A stretch of 64,000 nt of DNA from Ampelocalamus luodianensis. Its lineage: Eukaryota; Streptophyta; Magnoliopsida; Poales; Poaceae. The notes below the pieces were generated by a model. It did not search any database. It was not told the origin of the DNA and saw nothing but the letters and a program-made list of their open reading frames with translations. Every line of letters starts with the position of its first letter. Within the stretch, counting starts at the first letter, position 1. Positions 11,700-23,989 of this stretch are shown here, piece by piece. The stretch is taken from positions 816,001 through 880,000 of the forward strand of contig CM070639.1 in the NCBI GenBank assembly GCA_036346255.1, given 5' to 3'. The position numbers and the translations under genes are program-made.

Positions 11700-11701
11700 T
11701 T

Positions 11702-11815
11702 ATTTGCCACTGTCTAAGGGTGAATTTTAGGATTTACCACTGCATGTGAGTATGACATATGGTCCTCACATCAGTGGCAAATCCTAAATTTCACATGTTT
11801 AGATAATGACAAATG
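11702..11815. mobile_element. Small palindromic MITE, TTTGCCACTG family
   Basis: TTTGCCACTGTC at the left is mirrored imperfectly toward the right end, around a palindromic centre near GAGTATGACATATGGTCCTCAC. A second copy of the family lies at 14082-14213. Confidence 0.5.
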
Positions 11816-12309
11816 ATTGAACCTCCCTAAAAAATACGGGAGTAACTATGGTGCATATATTAGTATTTTCTGTATTTCACATGCACTTTTTGCACTATCG
11901 ATGCTCATCCTATAAGTGGGAGAGCTAGCTAGCGAGGAAGTGGGAAAAAATGTTTGATGGGGCGAAAAAAGCTAATGATGTCTGTGTTGAGATTTTTTTT
12001 TTTTTACTTCTGTGTTGAGATACGTTGATTAGCCAATGACGTGCAGTAAAGGGCGGAGCTGGGTCTCAGACCATTGAGGCAATGATCCGAAGCCTAGGAT
12101 CAAAAGACTATAAAAAATCTCTTGAAAAATTACTAAAATACGAGTCCAGCCTAAAAACATATGGTACAGCCCGAGGTTTGTACCGTAGCTGGCTCAAGCC
12201 CTGCGTGCAGTGATATCTCCGAGCTGCTCCTTATGGATCAAGTGCCGTTGGATGCGTGCGCTTGACGTAGATGGGCAGATCGGCATTCCATTCATCATAC
12301 TCCACGGCC
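11816..12309. other. Intronic stretch, nothing recognised
   Basis: AT-rich, with a T run at 11994-12005. No exon or terminal repeats are seen. Confidence 0.4.
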
Positions 12310-13006
12310 TTGTTTGGATCTCACGCTTTATTAAAACCAGATTCAGCTAAACACATTTAAGAGCATGACAACCTAAAACCGTGTTCGGTAGAAGAGGATA
12401 AAACCAACATAACACAAGTTGGTTTTGGCTAAAACTCAAAACACAAGTTTTCTTGAAAACTACCCAGTACCTGTTTTTCACAAAACTAGGATAGCTTATC
12501 CTCGTTTTCAGCCGTGTATTGCACGCCTGTTTTCTGCCGCATAAAAAAGTTAGGCTTCAGTGCCTCACCAGATTTCTACATGGCATGATAAAAGGGATAT
12601 GTAACTTCGATCGTAACTACCAGCTGGCTCCATGCATGCTCCCATCTAATGTGTGTTAACGGAGCAAGTATGCAGGCTTCCTGCGTGGGTCGTCCGCACC
12701 GTCGCGTTCAGAATTCTAGTACAACTTGATAGAGCAGGAAGACAATAGATATCAAGTATTGCCATCGAATCCTAGCAATTTCTTTTGTATTTTTTAACTT
12801 TGTTTTGCCATGGCTTTTGGTTTCCGATGATTAAGTGACCTCAACCAAACAAGACATTAATAAAACACATTTTAGGTTTATGTGATCCAAACAACGTAAT
12901 CTATAAACCAATCCTAATAGAATAACAACTTAAAATTAGTTTTCCTAATATTCGTAATAAAACATGTTTTCGGAAAACTAATTCCTAATCCTTGGGATCC
13001 AAACAA
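12310..13006. mobile_element. Terminal-inverted-repeat element of about 700 bp
   Basis: TTGTTTGGATC at the left end is mirrored by GGATCCAAACAA at the right end. The inside is AT-rich and non-coding. Ends of the GTTTGGATC type are common among grass MITEs. No clear target duplication was read. Confidence 0.5.
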
Positions 13007-13352
13007 CCACTTAAGTGCTATAAGGGTACAGTTATTTCCATGCAAATGCCACACGTAGAGCAATTTTTATTATTCAACCTATTTTTAATTTATTTTTATT
13101 ACTATCCTTTCACTAACTTTATTTCTAATTCTGACCCTTTTAGCTATGCCACCACTCGTGGCGTGGCTCAACAACACTGTCATAGCAGTCACCATAGCGT
13201 GGCCAAATGTTGTCACTTCACCACCAACAGTGTGACAGTGTTGTTTGGTCCATAGTTATAAAACCCGGACCGATCATCGACTCGGTTGAGGTCTCGGGTC
13301 ACTGACCTGGTGGTCGGACCGATAGGTAAACGGTTGGACCACATATTTTTAA

Positions 13353-14077
13353 ATTATATGGTACTTCTAAGAGTACGTACTCTCACTTCTCTTATACCAT
13401 TTAAATCGTATGATGATACATCTTTATCAATTTGAGCATACTCCAATAATTATTATAAAATACCTTAAAATGAGTTACATGAAAAAATCATTAAAGTCCA
13501 CCTTTTTATAGCAAAATTTATATATATACTTCTTTTATATATGAAAAAGGGTATACAGCAAAAATAAAAGGCTTCAATAAATTTTTTTCAATCAAATCGC
13601 ATTGAAGTATCTTATAATTGGTATTTAAGTATACTAAAAATGATAAAGAAGTATAATATATTTGTTTAAGTGGTATATTCGAAGTGGGAGTATGTACTTC
13701 ACCACTTAAACACACATATTATACTTCTTTATCGCTTTCATTATACTTAAATACTAATTATAAGATACTCTAATACGACTTAATGTGATGTCGCATTAGA
13801 GTATCTTATAATTAGTATAATACAACTTAATGTGATGTCGCATTAGAGTATCTTATAATTAGTATTAAGTACACTGAAAGTGATAAAAAAAAGTATAATA
13901 TGTTCGTTTAAGTGGTATATTAGAAGTGGGAGCATATACTTCCACGAGTACGAAACAGGCGATACACAAAAACCAATAATCATTATAATATGCTTATATT
14001 GATACAAAGGTATCGTCATACGATTTAAATGGTATATGATAAATAGGAGTGTGTACTCTCTGAAGTACCATATAATT
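13353..14077. mobile_element. Inverted-repeat element nested inside the hAT-like element
   Basis: ATTATATGGTACTTC at 13353 is mirrored by GAAGTACCATATAATT ending at 14077. Similarity continues inward for about 100 bases on each arm (TATACCATTTAAATCGTATG). The centre holds further direct and inverted copies of an ATCTTATAATTAGTAT motif. Confidence 0.65.
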
Positions 14078-14081
14078 AACT

Positions 14082-14213
14082 TTTTGCCACTGCAATAGAG
14101 TGAGCTTCATTTTTTGCCACTGTATGTGAGTATGACATGTGGGTTCTGGGTCCATATGTCATACTCACATGAGTGGCAAAAGCTAAAATGCACATGTAAG
14201 TACAGTGGCAAAT
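14082..14213. mobile_element. Small palindromic MITE, TTTGCCACTG family
   Basis: TTTGCCACTGCA at the left is mirrored by GTGGCAAA at the right, with a palindromic middle (GAGTATGACATG...CATATGTCATACTC). It is similar to 11702-11815. Confidence 0.6.
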
Positions 14214-14222
14214 TCTTCAATG

Positions 14223-14225
<3 letters not shown>

Positions 14226-14300
<75 letters not shown>
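14226..14300. repeat. (TA)n microsatellite, about 37 units
   Basis: An uninterrupted TA run. Its translations are Tyr-Ile repeats and have no gene meaning. Confidence 0.97.
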
Positions 14301-14303
<3 letters not shown>

Positions 14304-15312
14304 ACACACACACACACCACAAAAAAATAGGGAAAAAAATCAATGATACACAAAAAACAATAATAAATAAATAATATGAATTTTGAACGACAAATTAAGT
14401 CTGTCCAAGAATGACATCATAGACTCACATAATAACGAGATCATCCAAACAGTTGATGTACTATTCTATTTTTCTTCTTTGAATGAATATGTTTTAATAT
14501 ACTTCAATTCATCACATTCAGAAGCACTACATGTTTGGTTTAATACATGAATTGTCAACTTACATCTTACTGTTGATGTCTTAGATCTAACTATATATTA
14601 CTCTGATTAGAAAATATAACGGTAAAAATCTAACGCTTACATCTTAATAAAGACTAGAGAGTAGAGACAAGCAAAACAAGTAGTAGAGAAATGTATCGTA
14701 TCTTGCTGATGGAGGCGAAGTTGAGCAGAGAACAAAGAGGAGCTGCCGACTGGAGTGAAAGAATAAGAAAGATGAAAATTATTTATGTGTAGCCGCCAAT
14801 TTCACAAGAGGATTCATACTAAAACCTTGAAGCACCCAAAGTATGAACATACCCTTCAGTTTTGTCTAAACTCTTTTATTTGAGGGGTTTCTTAAAAATT
14901 AGCCTCATGAGCAAAACCCAATCAGGTCAAGCAAAACCGGTAGGGTCGACCGGGTCGATTGGGTTTTTCTGGGTCAATTGCATTTTCGACCTTATGAGTG
15001 TGCTCGGCCCCGGCAAAACTTCTGGGTTCGGGTTTTTCCGGCTCAACCACCGGTCTAGTCCAGGTTTTATAACTATGGTTTGGTCACGTCATCACCTGTA
15101 ACGTGACAAAAAATGTCATGTAGCTATACTTATCCCGCGCGTGGTAATGCTATCTTGACACGCCATGGATGGTGACGTGGGCAAATAAGTCAGATTTAGA
15201 AATAAAGTTGGTGAGGGGTTAGTAATAAAAATAAAATGAAAAATGGGTTAAATAATAAAAATTGTTCCAAGTAAGTACCTAGCTAGCTACTTTGTTGGAA
15301 CAAATTAAGATG

Positions 15313-15317
15313 ATACA
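15313..15317. repeat. Target-site duplication of element B, left copy
   Basis: ATACA here equals 35871-35875, directly flanking the two outer LTRs. Confidence 0.85.
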
Positions 15318-16286
15318 TGATGAGGACATGACCCCTATGGATACAACCATATTTGCTATGCTTACTGTTCCAAGTATAAGAGCTCGTACGCTTCACTTAA
15401 ATTATCAGGTGAGCTTGTTTTTAGGAGTATCTTTATATTATATGAATTATATGATGCTACCTAATGATGATATATATATATGTGCAGCGCCATGTCACTT
15501 TTGGTCCAAGACAAGCAAGCAGTTCTAGCTGGACCCGTTTTGGAATCCAGTTCGGCCTTCAGAATCAGCCTGACAACACCAACTTAAAACATGCATAACT
15601 TTCACATACGGAGTCCGTTGGAGGTCCACGAGTACTTGATTGAAAGATTATTTCGTCCTCTTTCCAACGGATCCAACCTCACCTTTAAATTCCTTCTGGA
15701 CTGATCGAAATCATCAAAAGAAGACGTCATATCACTTGTTTGGGCCAATCTGGGCCTTGTAATCATATTGACCTTGGCCCATCTGCCGGTGGACCACCTG
15801 GGGGTGTTGTTACTGTTCACGTAAACAGTAATCCATAAGATTAGTCCCACCCCCTTAGTTCTATTAGATGTGTGGCTCCTCATCCCCTATTTAAGGAGGT
15901 CGCACCCCCTCTAGTTTTCTGGGATTTTGTTTATGTTTAGTTTGCCTTCGTTGCAACTTGTATCTTTATGTGTGTCGACTAGACCACCCAATTAAGATCC
16001 TTATTCGAATCCCAACTCAATTCAAATATTTTAATTCCTATTTGCAATTTCAGATTGCTTTATCTTGTTCTTGCGTGCTTCTTCGGTGTATGCAGGAATC
16101 GACCTTCGTGGTCAGGTCAACTGGGTATTCGTGCACGGTTGATAACGACTTGTCGAGCAGTTCACTGATTGCGTGGTTTCGAGCCTTGCGAGTTCGTAGC
16201 TAGGATCGTGAGAGTTGAGCGACTACTACCGAACGTATCGTTCTCATCGAAAGATCGGGACAACAATCGGACCTTCGGGTTCATCA
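15318..16286 (+). repeat. Left LTR of element B
   Basis: 969 bp. It carries a TATTTAAGG promoter-like motif at about 15889. An open frame matching the 3' end of the element's ORF2 enters it, but a TAG at about 15524-15526 replaces a GAG of the right copy. Confidence 0.85.
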
Positions 16287-16288
16287 AG

Positions 16289-16300
16289 TGGTATCAGAGC
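16289..16300 (+). promoter_or_regulatory. Primer-binding site of element B
   Basis: TGGTATCAGAGC, complementary to the 3' end of plant initiator tRNA-Met, starts two bases after the LTR. Confidence 0.85.
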
Positions 16301-17985
16301 TTCAGTTGATCGGTGAGAATTTCTAGTTTTCTAGTAGTATATTCGTTTTTCATACCTAGAGTCCATAAAATTACCCAAAAAATTATTGCATCTATCATCC
16401 CTGTCCGAACCCCTTTGAGCCATTGCAATTTTCTTTTCGGTATTTTGCTTGTTGAATCATTGGTTGCATCGTCGTGTCTAGTTGCTGATCTTTAGCTCTA
16501 GTTATTGTCTAGTTGGTATTGGTATAGATTGCTTCTTGTGTTTTCCTTCGCGTTGCCTGATCGTTCGTTTAGGGTTTTAGTTTTTGCATCTAAAACAGAA
16601 AATTCGTGAGTTAGAACTCCTCTAATCTGCACCAAAAACTAGAAAATCCTTACTGTTGTTCATCTGAAAAAAAAGAGAGGGTTGCTTAATTTTTTGGGAG
16701 AATTGATGTTATTTGCGACTTACGACAAACCTTAGGGCCGACCAAATATTAGAAGGAAAAAAGAGGCAGCCGCATAGAACAAAAGCCGCGGTAAAAAAAA
16801 AGAGAAAAAAAGAGAAAAGAAAAGTGCATGAAAATTGGTGGAGACCTTCTACATATAACCAAAAGCTTCCACAAAAAATTTCAGCAAGTTTGGCCCACGG
16901 GTTTGAAAGATATAGCAGTTTCAAATTTAAACCCGAGACGGATTCGAGTCCGAGTAGAATTCCGTGTCCGAGACACCTTCAGTAAAACGGGCATAACTTT
17001 TGCATACGGTGTCCGTTTTTGACGTTCTTGTGCTCGGTTTGAAGATAATGACGAGGCTCATCCTTTCTACCTAAGCCACTAGTATCCCTCCAGGTGCCCC
17101 AAAATCGGCCATCTTCGGTCCCGAATTCGCGTCGCAAGTTTTTTTGTTTCTGTTTTTGCCGTTTCTTTCAATCTTCCTTTCGGAATTTGGAGTTCACCTC
17201 AACTGAAAAGTTGTAGATCTCGTCGAAACCTTTCAAACAAGCATATATAAGCCATATAAAACTTTGCTTTGTTTATCGTTTGAGACTAGCTGTTGTTTCG
17301 CTCAATCTAGAGGGTCGTCGCGTGCACCCATATCGCTGTTTTTGTGCTCTACATCGCGCGGACAATCTTGTGCCCTAAGAAAGAAGTTTGAGTAGTTGGC
17401 TAGCGTCTCTCCTAGCACTTCTTGTGAGGTTTTCCCTTGCTTGCATTAAGTTACATTGATCGTTGCGTGTGCGTACATACACTTCTCTTCATAGGGCTTT
17501 GATTAGCTAGCTTTGATTAGGCTAGGATCAGCAACATTGGCTAGTACTTTGAACAATCTTTCAACTTGCATTAACTGTTTTGATTATTGCTGATCCTTGC
17601 TACCATATTGAACCCTTCCAAGCTCCACTTCCTACTAACTCAGCAGGTGTCGTTCCTCGCAATCGTTGGGCTGATCGCAAGTGAGAGTATCACGAACCAG
17701 CCACCGGTTGTACCACTTCCTTGCTGCATTGATAAGAACTTGTAAGAACTGAGTATAAGCTTGAGTATGAGTGACTTGGTTGAGCCTCCAGAACCTAGTA
17801 GTTGATAGGGACATATACTTGTGATTTGTTTCCTTGTTTTCTACTAACTATGGCAGATTCACGGAAAGATTACAAGATATATCCACCTCTTCTTCGAATC
17901 GTTGGACGGAGTGCAAGATAGTGAACGAGGAAGATACACACTTGAGGTAATTTTTTCACCACGGAGGTATATGATAGTGATAGTA
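16301..17985 (+). other. Untranslated leader of element B
   Basis: No long open frame. A short passage near 16983-17030 (CATAACTTTTGCATACGGTGTCC) resembles a stretch inside the element's LTR (CATAACTTTCACATACG). Confidence 0.45.
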
Positions 17986-18325
17986 TGTCTCATAAAATTA
18001 ACTTCACTGCACCCTCTTTTCTGGGAATTATGATCCCGATGCTTATCTTACATGGGAATTAGATGTACAACAATTATTTGCATGCCATGAATTTCCTAAT
18101 CATCTAAAAGTTAGGTCATACTGTGAGTTTTATGATTTTGCATCTATTTGGTGGAGTGAATATTGTCGTACTAATCAGAACATACCTAGAACATGGAATG
18201 ATTTGAAGAGCAATGAGACATAGATTTGTACCTTCATATTATTCTCGTGAATTGCTTAATAAATTGCAACGCTTAAGACAAGGTAGTAGTTTTGTAGAGG
18301 ATTATTATCAAGATTTGCAAACTGC
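17986..18325 (+). pseudogene. Element B gag, 5' part, interrupted by element A
   Basis: From about 18018 one frame encodes a gag-like segment (DPDAYLTWELDVQQLFACHE, FYDFASIWW), with a frame shift near 18215. It is cut at 18325 by element A. The remainder resumes at 33307 after the duplicated ACTGC. Retrotransposon gag forms the RNA-packaging particle. Assignment rests on the tryptophan-containing helix pattern and position directly after the leader. Confidence 0.65.
18321..18325. repeat. Target-site duplication of element A, left copy
   Basis: ACTGC here equals 33307-33311, immediately outside the two long LTRs. Confidence 0.9.
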
Positions 18326-21300
18326 TGTAACATCCCAAATTTTGGGCTTGTGTTTCAAATGTAAGAAAATGAGTAGAAATTAAAACTTTTTCTTACATCA
18401 TGTATTTCCTGTTGTGCCAACCAATTCTTGTTCAAAGGAATATGGAATTACAATGTCACAAGTCCTTTTGATCCAAATCTTGTTCTTCCAAAAACGATCT
18501 TGTCAAATCTTATGATCATCCTCTGATATATTTTTCCTAAGTCTCTGTGGTGGTATGTGACCCTCCAAAAATTTCACAATTTTTAGAAATTATTTGAATA
18601 TTTTTAGAGGCAATCAAACCTGTTTGAGTCTTAGTCAAACCTTAAAACAGAGCCTTGCAGAATTTTTGGAGATTTATTCAAAGTATAAAACCTCTGAAAA
18701 TTTTACATTAAGATTGATATTTGAGTTAGCAAGCTCCTGTAAAATTTCAGAATTTTTGGAGTTATTTTGCTACCTCAAATAAATCTCTCAAAGTCCCTGT
18801 TTTTATTTCAAAGTCAAACTAGGTTTTATCTGTTACTGGTTCGAGTCGACTCGGCTCGAGCCATTTGATTCGGTCCACCAACTAAACGCACCGAGCCACT
18901 CTTTAAAACGCTGCGCGATATCACCGTTTGATTCAAATCGCGCCCATGTTCGTAAGCATTCGACCCTCCGCTGCATTGGCCAATAGGGACCGTTGATTTC
19001 AATCCAACCGCCCGCATTTCCGTAGGCAATCGGATCGTCCGCGAACCCGTTAAATCGTGACCGCCCATTTTTAATCCAACGCCGTGGCTCGCCTTTCTCG
19101 TTCTTCTTCCTCCTCGCTTCTCCGGCGCGCGCGCTCATGGCAGAGAGAAAGAGAGAGAGCATGGGGGCTTGTGGTGTCACCTCGTTGCTTTCACAACGCT
19201 CTCTCGCAATGCATTTAATGCGCAATGTGCTTTCTCCTCCATGGTCACCGTGCTCACTTGCTCCCATCACTTCTTGGTCCTTGACCGCGCCATGCACCGA
19301 GCTCACCATGGGCTCATGTTCTTGCTCAAAACCCTAATCCCCTTCCTATAAATTGGCTTCCCTAGGTCCTCCCGGTGTTCTTTTGCACCACACCTAGCTA
19401 TTCTCTGTGTTTGAGCTCAAGAACACCTCTCACCCTCAAAACACCATTGTTGGTCGAGAGCTCCAATGGCGGCCTTGGTGTCCAAAGTGGTTCATCCTCA
19501 ACATTTCTTGCACCCTTTGAACTCCTCAACCTCCTTTATATTTCCTAACTTGATTTTGGGTTGCATTCACAGAATCACTCAATTTTAAGTTTGGAGATTT
19601 TCGGTTGGTTTCACCCTTTCTTCTCCACCCAGTAAGTGATTCTTTTGCAATTACCGCTTTGGAGCCTCTTTGAGCTATAATGAAGCTGTGGTAATGATTT
19701 GGTTCTACTCATTTTGCTCGTAACCTCATCTTCCACTTCATCTTCTTCGCCCGGTGGACTTCATCGTGTTCAAGTCCTCCCGCCATCTTTGGAGCTCCTC
19801 TCGCTAAGGTAGCTCCTTTGTAGTCCCTAGAGTCATGGCACTCGCTTCCTTGGACCGCAATGAGCATTTTGCTATTTTCGTGTTTTGCCGTGGTCGCCTT
19901 CATCTTTGTTTTTCGGCCGCGGCTGCTCTGCACTTCCACCGCGGCGAGGTCACATCGCTGGGTCCGCAACACTATTGCGAACCCATTTTGATAGTTTGTG
20001 GCGCCGCCGCGATCGAGTCGCCGGCGACCACCGCAAAGCCACTGGTTTTGTCACCGAGAAGCTCCTGCTACGATCATTAGGACACATTAATTACCAATCA
20101 TTAGCCGTTAGTTGTGTCTTAATCATTATTATTGAGCCACCGACTGGGCCCAATCTCCTTGAATCAATCTGGTCAAACCCGCATCGTTCCAGATCATTAA
20201 TGCTTAATCATTGATTAATAAAATGTCGGCACTTAATCCCGCGTCGGAAACCTTCTCGGTCGCCGACTTGTGGGCCCGAGGAGTTAAGATCAAATCTCAG
20301 AGTCATTAGTGTTTAATTAATGGTAATCATTAGAAGCATTAATCCGCCCTAACCGCCCGCTAGTAGTCGCCGACTTTGGGCCCAGGCATCGCGGCGCGGG
20401 TTAAATCGTTGTGGTCGTGACTCGTAGTCACCGACATGCGGTCCCACTCGCCGCATTCTTTTTGAACTTCGATCGTTGTCGCCGTCCATTTTGCGATCCG
20501 CGCCCGGATCTTGCATGCATTCGACCATCCGGTTCCTCGCCGTCCCGGGCCGCCGATCTTGCGATCAAGGGCCGAGATCGTGTGTGCAATCGGACAATCC
20601 GGTTGTTGGTGCGTTCGGGCCGCCCATCCGCCGACCGCGGCCGGATTGGCCCAAGCAACCGCACCGCCCGCTGCATACACTGCGTGAGCCGTTGGATCTT
20701 GATCCCACGGTGGGTTTCAATTGGTTTCGCGCGCATGCGCTATTTTCGCGCGAAGCCGAGGATGTTAGATCAAGGGTTGTGGGGTTGTCCACGCCATTTT
20801 CTTTTATTGGATTGTTCGTATTTGTAAGCAATTGTTTATCAATCAAGATGATATAAAAACTTTAGAAACTCATAACTAATTCATTTTAATCGCTTTTAGT
20901 TAATTCCAACTGTAATAAATTATGTTATCACTTTAGCTCATCATAAAAATGGATTTAAGCATGTTCCAAGAGAGTAAAATTGTATAACTAGGAATAACTT
21001 GGTTTCGTCATTTTGAATATTCCGTAAAATGGATAAAACATTAGAAAATGCATATCTTGCTCGTGTATGTCCAAAATGAATGATTCCAACTTTGATAAAT
21101 TTGTTATCAACCCAATGTTAATGTAAAAATGATGGTAAGTCCAAGATTGTAAGGTGAACCTTGATTAATGATTTAGTACCTATTTTCAAGATTTAGAAAA
21201 TTCGAAGGCTTATAAAATGCACAAGTAATTCTCTGTAATGCAAAATATATATGATAAATTCTAGAAAACCCTCTGTTGGTATACTTCATCAGAAATTAGT

Positions 21301-23288
21301 TTTGAACATATTTATGTTCCTGAAAGTGCATTAGGCTAATTTTGCATCTTAGAAAATCATAACTAAATCACTTTAACTCCAAATGACCTGAAATTTTATA
21401 TGGGTTACCTCTACACCAGTAGGTAGCTACCATAAAAATTTCAGCTTCAAAATCTTTCTAGAAAATATTTTTGCTACAGTGCTAATTATGGCCGAAAATG
21501 TGTTTTTAGGTAATATCTTTTGCACCGCAAATCCAAATTAGGTTTTTCCAGTTCCTATGTCTTGGTATATTCGTATTTCACCTTATGTGTAAATTTCGTC
21601 ACATTTGGTTGAGTTTTGCTTGCTCTTTTGTTTATTTGTGGCTCGCCTTATTGGTTGTTCTTGGTTCTTTTGCCTTCGCTTAGGATTCGACATTTGCGGT
21701 AATCCCGAGAACGATCCTCCGCAACAAATTGAGCAACAGCAAGAAGGCAAGCAGTTTGATCATGTTAATCCCAGTATTTTAAGTATTTATGTTGATTACA
21801 AATTCTATGTATGCATTGCTACTTTGTTTTAATAGTTGGCCTAGTAGATGCATTTCCTTAGCAAATGATTATCCTCTACTACCATGAGCCTAGGTTACTT
21901 GCTGTGATTTAGAGTTCGTGGATGGGCTCTTGTCACTTAGTAGTTGCGAATTAATTGCTTAGCCATGCTTAGCTTCGGTAGAAATGGGCGGTTATCGACT
22001 TGTCGATAACCTTGATCACACAAACTTATTATGTACTATGATTTCCATCTTGTGCCATGTCTACTTATGAAAACTAAAACTGAAAACAAAATGATTTAGA
22101 CTTGGGCACAATGGTATGATGGTGTGATTTTCTGTGTGATCGAATGGTGCCTAAGTCAACAAGGACCGAACATCTTGTTACACTAAACCAAGCATTTTAG
22201 CGTATAACCACACTAGAGGGTATGGGACCTCTCTTGACTTAGTACTTTGGCGTGTATTGGCCCGGTCGCAGGAGGTCGCAGGAGGGATGGTGTTGGGAGA
22301 TTGTAGTGTCCGAAAGACTTCACCCGGGATGGGATTTGTTGTCTTTCGGCTTGCAATGTAAGCGTATGGTGTTTCTACCCATACGAGCGGCTCGTAGTTA
22401 ATACACAAGATTGGAAATGTCTCAGAGGACTTAGCCGTGCCGGCATACCTACGAAGTGTGCTTTTGGCTTAAAGGCGGTCCAAGTGTGGGTACATTGGTA
22501 CACCCCGCAGGTTAAAACTATTCGAATAGCCTCGCCCTAGGTTATGGACACGCTTGGGGAGGTCTTTCAAGAGTTAGACTACAACCTTTTAAATTAAAAC
22601 TTGATGGGTGGTACGAATCGGGATTCGTGCTATGTTGTGGTGGCTATTGGGATAGTCACTTCGTGTGGTTACTTGTATGTATCTCAGATTTCATGTTACT
22701 TTGATAACTAAACAGATTTGCAAACTTGCTTTTAAAATGTATTACATTATTGCAAATAAAGTTGGCTTCATGCAAAATAAGACATACAACCTCCACCTAA
22801 ATAAGCTTGCATGTAGTTATGAATAGGTCCGCTATTCCACACGTCGCCTTGCGGGTACAAAGACAATCTTTGTACTCGATGCTATGCTTAATTGTTTTGT
22901 TGCAGAGGAAGAAGGTGAGCCCGAGGGCCTCACTTTGTGAGTGTGTTGTGGTAGTTTATGGGCGACTAGCTTATGCCCGGCCGGTTGCCTTGTGGGTGTG
23001 TGGCTAACCTGGTCGACTTTTGTTCTAGCCATCTTATGGCGCTTTTGCTCATTGTCATCCTTGTATATTGTTCTATTTGGCCGGTCGGCTCTCTTTGTAA
23101 TAACTTTACTTTATGTCGTTGTTGAACTTAGTGATATATGTTGTATGGAAATGATGTGTAATTTTGTGATGATGTGCATATGTTGCAATTCGGGAGACAT
23201 ATGTCCATCGAGGCTTAGAATGTTTAATTAGTAATGCGAGAACCATTTGGAGGTTAAGTGTTACTAGTTAAATATTCCGGTCCTCACA
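18326..23288 (+). repeat. Left LTR of element A
   Basis: 4963 bp. A CTATAAATTGG TATA-like box lies near 19347, about 1 kb from the LTR start, leaving almost 4 kb of LTR downstream of the presumed transcription start. No conserved long ORF is seen. Confidence 0.92.
19346..19354 (+). promoter_or_regulatory. TATA-like box in left LTR of element A
   Basis: TATAAATTGG occurs identically in both LTRs (also near 29341), in a C/T-rich promoter-like setting. Confidence 0.5.
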
Positions 23289-23289
23289 A

Positions 23290-23303
23290 AGTTGGTATCG
23301 AGC
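23290..23303 (+). promoter_or_regulatory. Primer-binding site of element A
   Basis: TTGGTATCGAGCC follows the LTR end. It matches the initiator tRNA-Met site TGGTATCAGAGC with one base missing, which fits the indel pattern elsewhere in this element. Confidence 0.7.
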
Positions 23304-23989
23304 CATACCGACCAGAGAAACCCCTAGCTTGGTCGCCTTGTAGGATGTTCTCAAAACCTATTTTCAAGAGTCAAATGGTTTATGAAAATTAAGTAAGTTA
23401 TCGATTTTACTCCTTACCTATCTTAGTTTTTTCTCTCATCTTGTTCTAGTTTGAGTTTTGAAAATTGTTTTCCTCTCATCTTCTTCCAAAGGATAGTCCT
23501 TATCGTTTAATTTGGGTTTTGGGAACCAATGAGTTTGGCAAATTGAAGTGTTGACTGCCCTTCTACAAGGTTTTGAAGCTTCTGGAATGGAGAATTTCGA
23601 CTAGGAGCTTGGATGCAAAATCTGGACAGCAAGCATCAATTTCCGGACAGCAAGCTCAAAGGTTCTAAAGAAGGTAGATAATGAGAGGATAATTCAACTA
23701 AAACTTGTGGGAATGAAAGGGGTAAGAAGTGATATGAGATTAGCTAATGCCTATACTCTATTAGGTGGTTATACCTTGATCTTTGGACTGTTTGGAGCTA
23801 GAATTTAGTGCTGAAATTTTGGGTCTTCTCAAACGATTACTGCTCTTCCATACGGGTTAGTCGTTTCGGGAGTTGATTTGTTGATTTTTGGTCTTGTACT
23901 TTTGGTGGTTATTCTTGAGTTTTTTTTTTTATTGAGTTCGGATGCCTTGCTTTTTATCTCGGCTTGTAGCTAACTTATCTTAGTGAATC

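Larger units (their letters stand above)
13251..15077. mobile_element. Non-autonomous hAT-like transposon, 1827 bp
   Basis: The terminal inverted repeats are CATAGTTATAAAACC at the left and its exact reverse complement at the right, with weaker matching to about 24 bases. An identical 8-bp target duplication GTTTGGTC flanks it at 13243-13250 and 15078-15085. Eight bases is the hAT signature. No transposase frame is present. Inside are a smaller inverted-repeat element, a TTTGCCACTG MITE and a long TA microsatellite. Confidence 0.75.
13061..15264. mobile_element. MITE split by an inserted hAT-like element
   Basis: The left arm (about 13061-13170, CAATTTTTATTATTCAACC...) and the right arm (about 15150-15264, reverse complement CAATTTTTATTATTTAACCC...) are long inverted repeats of each other over roughly 100 bases. 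Both arms continue inward to the two copies of the hAT target duplication. Without the insert the element would be about 370 bp. Confidence 0.65.

Noticed and set aside
14107..14374. Open frames with Tyr-Ile repeats on both strands
   Set aside because: They are translations of the TA microsatellite.
19137..20856. Frames of 100-160 codons inside the LTRs of element A
   Set aside because: They differ between the two LTR copies because of indels and show no domain, so they are not conserved genes.
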